Numbered from the stretch's first letter, positions 1 through 8,476 are shown. The stretch is 64,000 nt of DNA from Eubacteriales bacterium (GCA_021373115.1 JAJFTI010000031.1:1-64000); one strand, 5' to 3'. The notes: generated by a model not told the origin, from the letters alone. Numbers and translations are program-made.

Positions 1-141
1 AAGGGACTACAACGAGTTCCGTCCGCACAGCGCACTAACATACCTCACGCCGGCCGAATTTGCTCGGAAAACGGGCTCTGAGGCCGTCTAAACATCGATT
101 TCTTCTCATTCAAGCTGGACTACGATTTGGGGGACACCTCA
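1..141 (+). mobile_element. Right end of an IS3-type insertion sequence
   Basis: The segment carries the last codons of an IS3-family transposase and then about 50 bases ending in GGGGGACACCTCA. On the other strand this reads TGAGGTGTCCCCC, a plausible IS3-type terminal inverted repeat starting with TGA. The rest of the element lies outside the window, so its intactness and target duplication cannot be judged. The end at 141 is inferred from the terminal-repeat-like sequence. Confidence 0.6.
2..91 (+). CDS. IS3-family transposase OrfB, C-terminal end (cut by window edge)
   Basis: The reading frame from base 2 encodes 29 residues and a TAA stop, including the DYNEFRPHSAL and YLTPAEFA motifs typical of the C-terminal end of the DDE-type IS3 transposase (OrfB). 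The DDE catalytic residues lie upstream, outside the window. Nothing suggests the gene is broken here, but only its end is visible. Confidence 0.75.
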   Translation, partial: RDYNEFRPHSALTYLTPAEFARKTGSEAV

Positions 142-169
142 ACGATTCATTTACTAACATTACTTCTGA

Positions 170-385
170 ACCATAAAACGGGGGCAGATCAATCCTAACG
201 CTGAAGAATTCGGGCAACTAGAATTATCTGAGGATGAAGTTGCAAATCTATTACTCATTGAACTTCAAAGTCACCTTCGCCAATCCAGAGATAACTTCAA
301 AGTAGTTAGAGCTGAGTCCGAAAAAACGCTAAAGCGCTTGATTTCACGAAAGAAGAGGAATAAAAAATGTCCGAAAATATTGTGA
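170..385 (+). pseudogene. Interrupted ORF, C-terminal remnant coupled to the recombinase
   Basis: An open frame of about 71 codons runs from just after a TGA at 167-169 to a TGA at 383-385 and contains no ATG start. It encodes a charged, helix-rich segment with ELSEDEVANLLLIELQ near its start and the basic end LKRLISRKKRNKK. It overlaps the first 19 bases of the recombinase gene, as expected for translational coupling. I do not recognise the family. The missing start, 30 bases after the IS end, suggests the IS or a deletion removed its 5' part. It could also be a chance frame, but the charge pattern and overlap argue for a former gene. Confidence 0.4.
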
Positions 386-1968
386 TTTACGCCCGCTTCA
401 GTTCACATAACCAAAACGAGCAGTCTATCGAAGGTCAGTTAAAAGTCTGCTATGATTTTGCGAAACAAAACGATTACAACGTTATCCACGAATACATAGA
501 CCGCGCTATCAGCGGTACCACGGATAAACGTCCTGAGTTCCTTCAAATGATCGAGGATAATAAACAGAAGCATTTCAATTTTGTGCTTGTCTACCAACTT
601 GATCGTTTTGCTCGAAATCGGTTTGATAGCGCAACATACAAAGCGAAGCTGAAGAAGAATGATGTGCACGTCATTTCAGCGCGTGAAAACATTTCCGATG
701 ATGCCAGCGGGATTCTAATCGAAGGCGTTTTAGAAAGCATGGCAGAGTATTATTCCGCAGAATTATCGCAAAAGATTTCGCGAGGAATGGCTTTGAATGC
801 CGAAAAATGCTTGGTCACAGGTGGCAACCTTGCGCTTGGGTTTCGAGTTGATGAGAGTAAGCACCTCCAAATCAACGACGAAGAAGCAATTGCTGTGAAG
901 AAGATATTTCAAATGTATGCCAACGGTTCAACGATGGCTGAAATTGAACGGTATCTTAATAACCTCAACATCACCACCTCTCGCGGCAACCCATACAACA
1001 AATGCAGCTTGCGGAGGATTTTGACCAACAAGAGATATATCGGCATTTACACATACAATAATTTGGAAATCAAAGATGGAGTCCCGCGGATTATTTCGGA
1101 TGAACTGTTCAACGAGGTACAATTGATAATGGAGAAAAATAAAAAAGCTCCCGCCCGATCAAAGGCAAAAGCCGAATATATTCTGACCACCAAGCTTTTC
1201 TGTGGACATTGCCAGAGCATGATGACCGGGTTGAGTGGGGCTGGTCAGAGCGGCAAGAAGTATTACTATTACTCCTGCGTCCAAGCCCGCAAAAATCAGT
1301 GCACGAAAAAGGTTGTCAGTAAGGATTGGATTGAAGACCTCGTTGTTACTGAAACAAGAAAGCTGCTGACTACCGAACGGATTAATATCATTGCAAAAGC
1401 TGTTGTTGAATTCTCAGAGCAAGAAAGCGACTCTTCTGAACTGAAGCGTCTTGAACGTCTGTTAAAAGAAAATCAGAAGTCAACACACAACCTTGTCAAG
1501 GCTTTGGAATCCGGGCAAGTGATAGATGTGATTGCCGAGCAAATAAAAGTTCGTCAACAAGAAAAACAGCAACTTGAAAAAGCAATTGCTGAAGAATCCT
1601 CCAAACATCATGTGCTTACGATACAAGAAGTGCGGTTCTTTTTACACAAACTCAAAGACGGCGATATTAACGATATCAAGTATCGCAAGACTTTGATTAA
1701 CACGCTGGTGAATAGAATTAACCTCTATGACGATAAAATGACCATCCTGTATAACACACAAGATGGTCAATCTACCTACCCTATTGGGCAAAATAGTTTG
1801 CCTAAGGGTCATTTGGTGGAGGCGGGGAGAATCGAACTCCCGTCCGAAAACCCCTCAACCAGACTTTCTACGAGCGTATCCGGTGTATTAACATTCCCTC
1901 TCCCGATCTCCCTCCGGCAGGATATCGGCTTTAGTAGCTTCATAAGTCCGGCCCGACGCAAAGCTTAA
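367..1968 (+). CDS. Serine site-specific recombinase whose 3' end reads into ssrA
   Basis: The protein has 533 residues. An N-terminal resolvase domain carries YARFSS with the predicted nucleophile Ser12, SIEGQ, and the Arg-bearing DRFARNRF. A Recombinase domain follows at about 165-260, then a zinc-ribbon with the Cys pairs FCGHC and later cysteines at about 275-310, and a coiled-coil arm at about 355-420. This is the large serine recombinase layout used by integrative elements. The start is the ATG at 367, preceded by AAGAGG. From residue 483 on, the frame lies antisense to the tmRNA gene, so the last 51 residues are host-derived and probably not part of the ancestral protein. The AT-rich base composition differs from the chromosome. 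It is likely the integrase of an element inserted at ssrA. Confidence 0.9.
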   Translation: MSENIVIYARFSSHNQNEQSIEGQLKVCYDFAKQNDYNVIHEYIDRAISGTTDKRPEFLQMIEDNKQKHFNFVLVYQLDRFARNRFDSATYKAKLKKNDVHVISARENISDDASGILIEGVLESMAEYYSAELSQKISRGMALNAEKCLVTGGNLALGFRVDESKHLQINDEEAIAVKKIFQMYANGSTMAEIERYLNNLNITTSRGNPYNKCSLRRILTNKRYIGIYTYNNLEIKDGVPRIISDELFNEVQLIMEKNKKAPARSKAKAEYILTTKLFCGHCQSMMTGLSGAGQSGKKYYYYSCVQARKNQCTKKVVSKDWIEDLVVTETRKLLTTERINIIAKAVVEFSEQESDSSELKRLERLLKENQKSTHNLVKALESGQVIDVIAEQIKVRQQEKQQLEKAIAEESSKHHVLTIQEVRFFLHKLKDGDINDIKYRKTLINTLVNRINLYDDKMTILYNTQDGQSTYPIGQNSLPKGHLVEAGRIELPSENPSTRLSTSVSGVLTFPLPISLRQDIGFSSFISPARRKA

Positions 1969-2165
1969 TCGGGTTCGTTCCCTACCCTAAATGACGCCCG
2001 TATCTGAAACGGTAAGTTTTCTCAGGCGGACGGACGCTGCGTTACGCAGCGACGGCTAAAGTATTGTTGTCAGTTACTTTAATCTGATCCCGTTTTTATC
2101 GAAGTCCGGGGCTTCGGCTCGCTTATCCAACCTCGGCGATCCCCGTCGAAACCAGGTTCGCCCCC
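1814..2165 (-). ncRNA. ssrA: Transfer-messenger RNA (tmRNA)
   Basis: A 352-base gene is read on the minus strand. The 5' end GGGGGCG (2165-2159) pairs with the 3' CGCCTCC, which is followed by ACCA, giving a seven-pair tRNA-like acceptor stem with an encoded CCA. The T arm GGGAG-TTCGATT-CTCCC lies just inside the 3' end. The mRNA-like part at 2042-2071 has TAACT before the resume codon GAC, then a frame ending in TAA at 2042-2044, giving the degradation tag (A)DNNTLAVAA. tmRNA rescues stalled ribosomes with SmpB and tags the product for ClpXP. smpB lies 1.4 kb upstream on the same strand. The integrative element abuts the CCA end without disrupting the gene. Confidence 0.95.
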
Positions 2166-2200
2166 ACGATAACACGGTTCTTTTTCTCCCGTGCAGAATT

Positions 2201-2229
2201 ATTGTAACCGCGCCGGACGGCAGCGTCAA
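2201..2229 (-). promoter_or_regulatory. ssrA sigma-A promoter
   Basis: On the minus strand, TTGACG (2229-2224) is separated by 17 bases from TACAAT (2206-2201). Transcription would start near 2194, giving a precursor with about 29 extra bases before the mature tmRNA 5' end. The promoter is independent of the lysA stop at 2282. Confidence 0.7.
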
Positions 2230-2281
2230 GTGCAAGCGGAATTGTTTTCGCGCCGTACACCCGCACGTTACAATCCTCGCG

Positions 2282-3532
2282 TTACAGCGGCAGGTTCAAA
2301 AAGTCCAGCGTTGCGAAGTAATCCTGCGGCGTTTCCGCGCGGCGGATCATCTGTGCGGTGCCGTCGGGCTTAAGCAGCAGTTCCGCGCTTCTTAGTTTGC
2401 CATTGTAATTATACCCCATGGAGAACCCGTGCGCGCCGGTGTCGTGAATCACCAGCAAATCGCCCGGTTCGGTACGCGGCAGTGGGCGGTCTACGGCAAA
2501 CTTGTCGTTGTTTTCGCAGAGAGAACCGACCACATCGTAAACGTTCGTCAGCGGGTCCTGCTCCTTGCCCATCACGGTGATGTGGTGGTACGCGCCATAC
2601 ATCGCGGGGCGCATGAGATTGCATGCGCAGGCGTCTACGCCGATATACTTCTTATGCGTTTCCTTCTTGTGGATCACGCGGGTCACGAGATAACCAAACG
2701 GACCCGTGATATACCGCCCGAGTTCGGTAAAAATCCGCAGGTTCAGGCCGCTTGGCGTAACAATCCGTTCGTACTCGCGCTTGACTTCGTTTCCGATGTA
2801 GCGAATGTCCGTCTCCTTTTCATAGGGACGGTACGGAATGCCGATTCCGCCGGACAGGTTGACAAATGTGAATCGCGCCCCCGTCTCTTCATGGAGTTCC
2901 ACAGCGGTTTTAAAGAGCTTTCGCGCCAGCGCCGGATAATAATCGTCGTCCGTCGTATTGCTCACCAGGAACGCGTGCAGGCCGAATTCTTCCGCGCCGA
3001 GCGCCATCAGCTTCTTCACGCCTTCCGAGAGCTGTTCACGCGTCATACCGTATTTGGCCTCGCCGGGATTTCCCATGATGGTATTGCCGAGCAAGAATTC
3101 GCCGCCGGGATTGAAACGCAGGCAGACCGTCTTCGGTATGCCGCCGTTTGCCGCCAGAAAATCGATATGCGTAATATCGTCCAGATTGATCAGAACGCCC
3201 ATCTCGCTTGCGAGCTGAAATTCGTTCGCGGGCGTGTCGTTGGATGAAAACATAACGTCGTGGCCGGTAACCCCCACCGCGCGCGCAAGCATCAGTTCGG
3301 TCAGCGAAGAGCAGTCCATTCCGCAGCCCGTTTCAAAAAGCAGCCGCAGGATAACGGGGCTGGGCAGTGCTTTTACCGCGAAGTATTCGCGGAATCCTTC
3401 GTTCCAGGAAAACGATTCCTGCAGGCGTTTCACGTTCGCGCGGATACCGGCTTCATCGTATATATGAAACGGCGTTGGATACTTTGCCACGATCGATTCC
3501 AGCATATCCTTCGTAAACGGAAGGCTTCTCAT
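2282..3532 (-). CDS. lysA: Diaminopimelate decarboxylase (PLP fold III)
   Basis: The 416-residue protein belongs to the alanine-racemase-fold PLP decarboxylases. The PLP lysine is in FAVKALP (Lys54), a glycine loop LSGGIGIPY binds the phosphate, and GSLCENND and [16 protein letters not shown] match the C-terminal active-site segments. It should convert meso-diaminopimelate to lysine, the last step of lysine synthesis. Its ATG overlaps the smpB stop (ATGA), so the two are translationally coupled in one operon. A relative acting on another amino acid, such as carboxynorspermidine, is possible because the fold is shared, but the motifs fit LysA best. Confidence 0.85.
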   Translation of the reverse strand: MRSLPFTKDMLESIVAKYPTPFHIYDEAGIRANVKRLQESFSWNEGFREYFAVKALPSPVILRLLFETGCGMDCSSLTELMLARAVGVTGHDVMFSSNDTPANEFQLASEMGVLINLDDITHIDFLAANGGIPKTVCLRFNPGGEFLLGNTIMGNPGEAKYGMTREQLSEGVKKLMALGAEEFGLHAFLVSNTTDDDYYPALARKLFKTAVELHEETGARFTFVNLSGGIGIPYRPYEKETDIRYIGNEVKREYERIVTPSGLNLRIFTELGRYITGPFGYLVTRVIHKKETHKKYIGVDACACNLMRPAMYGAYHHITVMGKEQDPLTNVYDVVGSLCENNDKFAVDRPLPRTEPGDLLVIHDTGAHGFSMGYNYNGKLRSAELLLKPDGTAQMIRRAETPQDYFATLDFLNLPL

Positions 3533-3996
3533 TCCCTGTCCTCCTTAAATCGCCGCTCCATCTCGCGTTCTGCATCGCGCTCTGCAATCGAGTGGCGTTT
3601 GTCGTATAGCTTCTTGCCCTTTGCAACCGCAAGTTCGAGCTTGACGCGCCCGTCCTTGAGGTAAATCGAAAGCGGAACCAGGCTCATACCGTCCTGCTGC
3701 GAAGCAACCGCCAGTTTTCGAATCTCGCTTTTATGCGCAAGCAATCTGCGCGTACGGAACGGGTCGCGATTATAGATATTGCCCTGCTCATAGGGACTGA
3801 TGTGCATCCCTATGAGAAACAGCTCGCCGTTCTTTACCTGCGCATAACTGTCTTTGAGGTTGCAGGCACCCTTTCGGAGCGACTTCACCTCCGTGCCGCA
3901 CAGTTCCATGCCGCACTCCAGCACATCCTCAATGAAGAAATCGTGCCGCGCCTTTTTATTTTGCGCAAGCGGCTTAACGCCTCTTTTTTTGGGCAT
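3529..3996 (-). CDS. smpB: SsrA-binding protein SmpB
   Basis: At 155 residues the protein has the normal SmpB length. Recognisable parts are an N-terminal basic stretch, [26 protein letters not shown] for the OB-fold core (residues 17-42), the [18 protein letters not shown] region, and a basic C-terminal tail after [11 protein letters not shown] that is known to enter the vacant mRNA channel. It binds tmRNA and delivers it to stalled ribosomes. The gene is the first of a two-gene operon with lysA and sits close to ssrA. The usual neighbour rnr (RNase R) is absent between secG and smpB. Confidence 0.95.
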   Translation of the reverse strand: MPKKRGVKPLAQNKKARHDFFIEDVLECGMELCGTEVKSLRKGACNLKDSYAQVKNGELFLIGMHISPYEQGNIYNRDPFRTRRLLAHKSEIRKLAVASQQDGMSLVPLSIYLKDGRVKLELAVAKGKKLYDKRHSIAERDAEREMERRFKEDRE

Positions 3997-4055
3997 TGCT
4001 CTCGCCCTGTACCTTTCCGGCGGGTAAAATAATATATAATCCGGATTCCTTGAAC

Positions 4056-4084
4056 ATGATATCGGCTAAAGCGCTCAAAGTCAA
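4056..4084 (-). promoter_or_regulatory. smpB-lysA promoter
   Basis: On the minus strand TTGACT (4084-4079) and TATCAT (4061-4056) are separated by 17 bases. The start would be near 4049, giving a leader of about 50 bases before the smpB ATG at 3996. Confidence 0.65.
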
Positions 4085-4151
4085 GCGCGCTACCGCCGTT
4101 TTTTACCGAAATCATGCGTATTCCATTCGCTGTTCGAACTGAGCCGCTCCC

Positions 4152-4293
4152 GATTAAAAAGCGGCGCATCCTCTGCGATTTCATCGGCTGTTGGAGCAGG
4201 CCGCCGTATACGATCAAAAAAGCGGCGCATCCTCTGCGATTTTATCGGCTGTTGGAGCAGGCCGTCGCATACGATCAAAAAAGCGGCGCATCC
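4152..4293. repeat. 60-bp tandem repeat, about 2.3 copies
   Basis: Three copies of a unit beginning GAT(T/C)AAAAA-GCGGCGCATCC start at 4152, 4212 and 4273. The first two are nearly identical over 60 and 61 bases. The third diverges after about 21 bases and forms the secG terminator. The array fills the gap between secG and the smpB promoter. It looks like tandem duplication of the distal terminator arm and its flanking sequence. Confidence 0.85.
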
Positions 4294-4308
4294 TTTCAGA
4301 TACGCCGC
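4277..4308 (-). terminator. Rho-independent terminator after secG
   Basis: The minus strand reads a 10-bp stem GCGGCGTATC / GATGCGCCGC (one G-U pair) with a six-base loop, followed by six T residues, starting 20 bases after the secG stop codon. Confidence 0.85.
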
Positions 4309-4327
4309 ACGCGTTTTAAGGCTTTCC

Positions 4328-4564
4328 TTAAAAGATCGTAAGCAGCAGCGCAAGCACCCCGACCACAACCGCGAGAATAATCGTCAGTTTCTGAAGTTTT
4401 GCCTCGCGGCTTGCGGCTTTGCCCTTCGCGGTGAAGGATTGCGTTTCCCCGCCGAACGAAGCGCCCAGACCGGAGCTTTTCGTCTTCTGCAGCAAAACGA
4501 CAACGACAAGTAACACAGAGATCACCATGAGTGCAATGCGAATGATAAGCGCCGCAGTTTCCAT
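4328..4564 (-). CDS. secG: Preprotein translocase subunit SecG
   Basis: The 78-residue protein has two membrane helices (about 5-26 and 58-77) separated by the SecG loop with LLQKTKSSGLGASFGG. The start is METAAL at 4564, preceded by GGAGG at eight bases; an upstream in-frame start would add residues with no membrane or SecG character. SecG joins SecYEG and supports SecA-driven export across the cytoplasmic membrane. The gene has its own promoter, separate from the glycolytic operon upstream, and a strong terminator. Confidence 0.93.
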   Translation of the reverse strand: METAALIIRIALMVISVLLVVVVLLQKTKSSGLGASFGGETQSFTAKGKAASREAKLQKLTIILAVVVGVLALLLTIF

Positions 4565-4706
4565 TTGAACGATTCCTCCAAATTCCGACTCCCGCCGCAG
4601 CTTATTACCCGGCGCGGGAATCGAACGTTTCTTCAAGTTTCAGGTGAGTAATCGTTTTTTCGCGCAATTGGCGCATACAAAAACGACCACGACCCACAGC
4701 TTTGTG

Positions 4707-4735
4707 ATTATAACATGCAAGGGGTGCGATTGCAA
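4707..4735 (-). promoter_or_regulatory. secG promoter with extended -10
   Basis: On the minus strand TTGCAA (4735-4730) lies 17 bases from TATAAT (4712-4707), which is preceded by TGT, giving an extended -10. The start near 4700 leaves a leader of about 136 bases before secG. Confidence 0.75.
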
Positions 4736-4752
4736 GCGGAAAGCCGCCGAAA

Positions 4753-6300
4753 TCAGCTGACAATCAGCGATTTTCCGGTCATTTCCTTCGGTACCGGCAG
4801 GTTCAGCAGCTGCAGCAGCGTCGGCGCAAGATCGCTGAGTCTTCCGCCTTCGCGCAGTTTTACGCTCTTTCGCGTGTCGTCCACCAGGATGCAGGGTACG
4901 GGGTTGGTCGTATGCGCCGTAAAGGGCACGTTCTCGCACTCGTCCCACATCTTTTCGCAGTTGCCGTGATCCGCTGTGATGATGCAGCGCCCGCCGGTCT
5001 TGAGGATGGCGTCCACCACCTTTGCCGCGCAGGCGTCAACGGCGTGCACGGCGGCGGTTGCCGCCTCCATCACGCCCGTGTGTCCAACCATATCCGGGTT
5101 GGCGAAGTTGAGTATCATCACGTCGTACTTGCCGCTTTCCACGCGCCGAACCGCCTCGTCGGCTACTTCAAACGCGCTCATCTCCGGCTTGAGATCATAG
5201 GTTGCGACCTTGGGGGAAGGAATCAGCGCGCGGTCTTCGCCGGGATTCGGCGCTTCCACGCCGCCGTTGAAGAAGAACGTGACGTGCGCATACTTTTCGG
5301 TTTCCGCAATGCGCAGCTGCGTCAGACCGTTTTGCGCCAGATACGCGCCAAACGTATTGCTCAGCGAGTCCGGCCGGTAAGCAACGTGAACGCGGTCGCC
5401 AAAGGTCTTGTCGTACTGCGTCATGCAAACATAGCAGAGCGGAAAGAAGCCGTTTTTTCGCGGAAAACCGTCAAAGTCGTCAAACACGAGCGTCCGCGTG
5501 ATTTCACGCGCGCGATCCGGGCGGAAGTTGAAAAAGATCACGCTGTCATTCGCAGCGATTTTGCCGACGGGTTTGCCGTTTTCCAGCACGACGGTCGGCA
5601 GAACGAACTCGTCCGTCTCGCCCTTGTCGTAGCTGTTCTGCATGGCTTCCTCGCCGCTTTTTGCCATTTCGCCTTCGCCGCAGACCAGCGCGGCGTAGGC
5701 CTTTTCCACGCGCTCAAAGCGGTTGTCGCGATCCATCGCGTAATACCGCCCCATAACCGTCGCAATCCTGCCAACGCCGATTTGCTTCAGCTCTTCGTCC
5801 AGCTGCTCAACATAGCCCTTGCCGCTGCTCGGCGGCACGTCGCGCCCGTCCATAAAGCAATGCACGAAGACCTTCTTTAAGCCTTTGTCTCGCGCGAGCC
5901 GGACCAGCGCATAGAGATGCGTATTGTGCGAATGAACGCCGCCGTCCGAGAGCAGCCCCATCAGGTGCAGCGCGGAGTCGTGGCGTTTGCAGTTTTCAAT
6001 CGCATCCAGGAAGGCTTCGTTTTCAAAAAAGTCGCCGTCGGAGATTGCCTTCGTGATACGCGTCAACTCCTGGTAGACGATTCGCCCCGCGCCAATATTG
6101 AGGTGGCCAACCTCGCTGTTGCCCATCTGCCCGTCCGGCAGGCCGACGTCCATGCCGCTCGCCGCGATCTGCGTATGCGGATAGTCCTCCCAAAGGCGCG
6201 AAATATGAACCGCGCCGTCGGCTTTGATGGCGTTGAATTCCTTCTCCTTGGAGCAGCCGAAGCCATCCAGTATAATTAAAGCGGTGATCGGTTTTGTCAT
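4753..6300 (-). CDS. gpmI: 2,3-bisphosphoglycerate-independent phosphoglycerate mutase
   Basis: The 515-residue enzyme interconverts 3- and 2-phosphoglycerate in glycolysis using two metal ions, usually manganese. The metal-binding LDGFG is at residues 11-15 and the phosphorylated serine is Ser62 in GQMGNSEVGH. The C-terminal metal site ITADHGNCE and the VGHTG motif are present. It follows tpiA with no intervening bases (tpiA stop at 6301-6303, gpmI ATG at 6300), so it is the third gene of the pgk-tpiA-gpmI operon. Neither gap nor eno is in the window. Confidence 0.96.
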   Translation of the reverse strand: MTKPITALIILDGFGCSKEKEFNAIKADGAVHISRLWEDYPHTQIAASGMDVGLPDGQMGNSEVGHLNIGAGRIVYQELTRITKAISDGDFFENEAFLDAIENCKRHDSALHLMGLLSDGGVHSHNTHLYALVRLARDKGLKKVFVHCFMDGRDVPPSSGKGYVEQLDEELKQIGVGRIATVMGRYYAMDRDNRFERVEKAYAALVCGEGEMAKSGEEAMQNSYDKGETDEFVLPTVVLENGKPVGKIAANDSVIFFNFRPDRAREITRTLVFDDFDGFPRKNGFFPLCYVCMTQYDKTFGDRVHVAYRPDSLSNTFGAYLAQNGLTQLRIAETEKYAHVTFFFNGGVEAPNPGEDRALIPSPKVATYDLKPEMSAFEVADEAVRRVESGKYDVMILNFANPDMVGHTGVMEAATAAVHAVDACAAKVVDAILKTGGRCIITADHGNCEKMWDECENVPFTAHTTNPVPCILVDDTRKSVKLREGGRLSDLAPTLLQLLNLPVPKEMTGKSLIVS

Positions 6301-7047
6301 TTAGAAATGAACCACCTTTGAAAAGTCCTCGCTCTTGAGGCTTGCGCCGCCAATAAGTCCGCCGTCGATCTCAGGCATAGCCATCAGCTCGGTGGCATTC
6401 TTCGCGTTCATGCTTCCGCCGTACTGGATCCGGACCTCGCTGGCAACCTTCTCGCCATACACGCCTGCAATCGCGCCGCGAATCACCTTGATCGTGGTAT
6501 TTGCATCCTCGCTCGTCGCGGTTTTCCCCGTACCGATTGCCCAGATAGGCTCATAGGCGACGACGCACTTGACCGCTTCGTCCGCCGAAAATCCGGCAAA
6601 TGCGGCAACGGTCTGCTTGCTGACAATCGCGTCCGTCACGCCGCTCTCGCGCTGTTCGAGGGACTCTCCAACGCAGATGATGGGTGTGATATTCGCTTCC
6701 AGAGCGGCTTTCGCGCGCTTGTTGACCGTTTCATCCGTTTCGCCAAAGTACTGCCTGCGCTCGCTGTGGCCGACAATCACGTAGTTCACACCAACGGCAA
6801 GCAGCATATCCGCGCTGATTTCGCCGGTAAACGCGCCTTTTGGCGCCCAGTGAATATTCTGCGCGCCAAGTTTGATGTTGGTGCCGACAAGCAGCTTGCC
6901 GACAACCGCAAGATCGATATACGGCGGGCAGACTACCACGTCGCATTTCGCGTCCTTCACCAGCGGAATCAACTCCGCAACCAGCTGCTCCGCTTCCGCG
7001 GGCGTCATATTCATCTTCCAGTTTCCGGCGATAATAGGTCTTCTCAT
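6301..7047 (-). CDS. tpiA: Triosephosphate isomerase
   Basis: The 248-residue protein is a single TIM barrel that interconverts dihydroxyacetone phosphate and glyceraldehyde 3-phosphate. It shows the substrate lysine in NWKMN (Lys11), the catalytic histidine in VGHSERR, the catalytic glutamate in AYEPIWAIGTGK and the phosphate loop YGGSM. The start is MRRPIIAGNWK at 7047, preceded by AAAGGA; an in-frame TTG three codons earlier is less likely. It lies between pgk and gpmI in one operon, with a strong hairpin separating it from pgk. Confidence 0.96.
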   Translation of the reverse strand: MRRPIIAGNWKMNMTPAEAEQLVAELIPLVKDAKCDVVVCPPYIDLAVVGKLLVGTNIKLGAQNIHWAPKGAFTGEISADMLLAVGVNYVIVGHSERRQYFGETDETVNKRAKAALEANITPIICVGESLEQRESGVTDAIVSKQTVAAFAGFSADEAVKCVVAYEPIWAIGTGKTATSEDANTTIKVIRGAIAGVYGEKVASEVRIQYGGSMNAKNATELMAMPEIDGGLIGGASLKSEDFSKVVHF

Positions 7048-7104
7048 ATAAAACAATTCCTTTCAAATTAGCATGGCGCCGCGGGTTTAGCGGCACAGTA
7101 TGCG

Positions 7105-7135
7105 CCGTTCCGGCGCGCATAGCGCGCCGGAACGG
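7105..7135. repeat. Perfect 14-bp hairpin between pgk and tpiA
   Basis: Arms CCGTTCCGGCGCGC (7105-7118) and GCGCGCCGGAACGG (7122-7135) flank the three-base loop ATA. Neither strand has a T-run next to it, so it is unlikely to be a rho-independent terminator. In the operon transcript it would form a very stable stem 12 bases after the pgk stop codon, possibly as an mRNA-stability or processing element. Confidence 0.85.
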
Positions 7136-7146
7136 ACGATCCCTCA

Positions 7147-8331
7147 TTATTTATCGTTGAGCACGGCAACGCCGGGCAGAACCTTGCCTTCGAGGAACTC
7201 CAGCGACGCGCCGCCGCCCGTGGAGATATGCGTCATCTGCTTGGCAAAGCCGAGCTTTTTCACTGCGGAAGCGGAATCGCCGCCGCCAATGATGGTCGTG
7301 CCCTTGCACTCGGCGCAGGCCGCGGCAACCGCGCGCGTGCCTTCCGCGAACGCGGGCATTTCGAACACGCCCATCGGCCCGTTCCAGATGACGGTTTTCG
7401 CTTCGAGAATGGTTTTTCTGAAGATTTCGGCCGATTTGGGTCCGATATCGAGACCCATCCAGCCCTGCGGTATGTTGTCGGAATCAACGATCTTATGCTC
7501 GGCGTCCGCGGCGTAGGCGGTTGCGACCACGTTGTCCACCGGCAGAAGCAGGTTGACGCCGCGCGCCTTCGCTTTTGCCATCAGTTCTTTCGCAAGATCG
7601 ACACTTTCCGCATCGAGCAGCGAGGTGCCAATCTCGTATCCCATCGCTTTGAAGAAGGTATAGGCCATTCCGCCGCCAATGATGAGGGAATCGCACTTTT
7701 CAAGCAGGTTCGTAATGACGCCAATTTTATCGGAAACCTTTGCGCCGCCGAGGATCGCAACGAACGGACGCTCCGGATCTTCCAGCGCCTTGCCCATAAT
7801 GCCGAGTTCTTTTCCAATCAGGAATCCGGCGACCGCGGGCAGATAGGCGGCTACGCCTGCCGTGGAAGCATGCGCGCGGTGAACGGTGCCAAATGCGTCC
7901 GAAACATAGATCTCCGCAAGGCTCGCGAGCTGTTTTGCAAACTCCGGATCGTTCTTCTCCTCTTCGGGATGAAAGCGGACGTTCTCCAGAAGGACGATTT
8001 CGCCCTCCTTCATATCCGCAACCGCAGTTTTCGCGGACTCGCCGATTACGTCGTCCGCCATCCAGATTCGCGTATCCGGCAGCAGCTCGCTGAGACGCTC
8101 GCCAACGGGCGCGAGGGAAAACTCGGGCGTAACGCCCTTCGGACGACCTAGGTGCGAGCAAAGAATGACCTTCGCCTTGTGATCGAGCAAATACTGAATG
8201 GTCGGCAGGGCGGCAACAATACGCTTGTCATCCGCAACCTTTCCATCCTCGGTAAGCGGAACATTAAAGTCCACGCGCACGAGTACCCGTTTTCCGGTTA
8301 CGTTAATGTCCTCAATGGTCTTCTTTGCCAT
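7147..8331 (-). CDS. pgk: Phosphoglycerate kinase
   Basis: The 394-residue monomeric kinase makes ATP from 1,3-bisphosphoglycerate. It shows the N-terminal substrate motif [22 protein letters not shown] and HRAHAST, and the nucleotide-domain motifs WNGPMGVFE and [13 protein letters not shown]. It is the first gene of the pgk-tpiA-gpmI operon, with GGAGGGG before the ATG and its own promoter. The length matches the bacterial family. Confidence 0.97.
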   Translation of the reverse strand: MAKKTIEDINVTGKRVLVRVDFNVPLTEDGKVADDKRIVAALPTIQYLLDHKAKVILCSHLGRPKGVTPEFSLAPVGERLSELLPDTRIWMADDVIGESAKTAVADMKEGEIVLLENVRFHPEEEKNDPEFAKQLASLAEIYVSDAFGTVHRAHASTAGVAAYLPAVAGFLIGKELGIMGKALEDPERPFVAILGGAKVSDKIGVITNLLEKCDSLIIGGGMAYTFFKAMGYEIGTSLLDAESVDLAKELMAKAKARGVNLLLPVDNVVATAYAADAEHKIVDSDNIPQGWMGLDIGPKSAEIFRKTILEAKTVIWNGPMGVFEMPAFAEGTRAVAAACAECKGTTIIGGGDSASAVKKLGFAKQMTHISTGGGASLEFLEGKVLPGVAVLNDK

Positions 8332-8378
8332 GGTAGTACCCCTCCGTGTTTATATTATTCAAATTGAGTCCCAGCACT

Positions 8379-8407
8379 ATTATAATACCGCTTTTAGGTG
8401 TTATAAA
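8379..8407 (-). promoter_or_regulatory. pgk-tpiA-gpmI operon promoter
   Basis: On the minus strand TTTATA (8407-8402) is 17 bases from a consensus TATAAT (8384-8379), about 40 bases before the pgk ATG. Confidence 0.6.
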
Positions 8408-8476
8408 CATGATAAACGGGCGGATCCGCGCATGTGAAACGCGACGCCGCCGCTTCGCACCCGCCGCGCAGGCGCG

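Noticed and set aside
4114..4341. Short reading frames across the 60-bp tandem repeats on both strands
   Set aside because: They arise because the repeat lacks stops; the sequence is better explained as a duplicated terminator region.
4590..4640. tRNA-like T-loop sequence (GTTCGATTCCCGCGCC on the minus strand)
   Set aside because: The flanking bases do not form a T stem or acceptor stem, and no D or anticodon arm is found.
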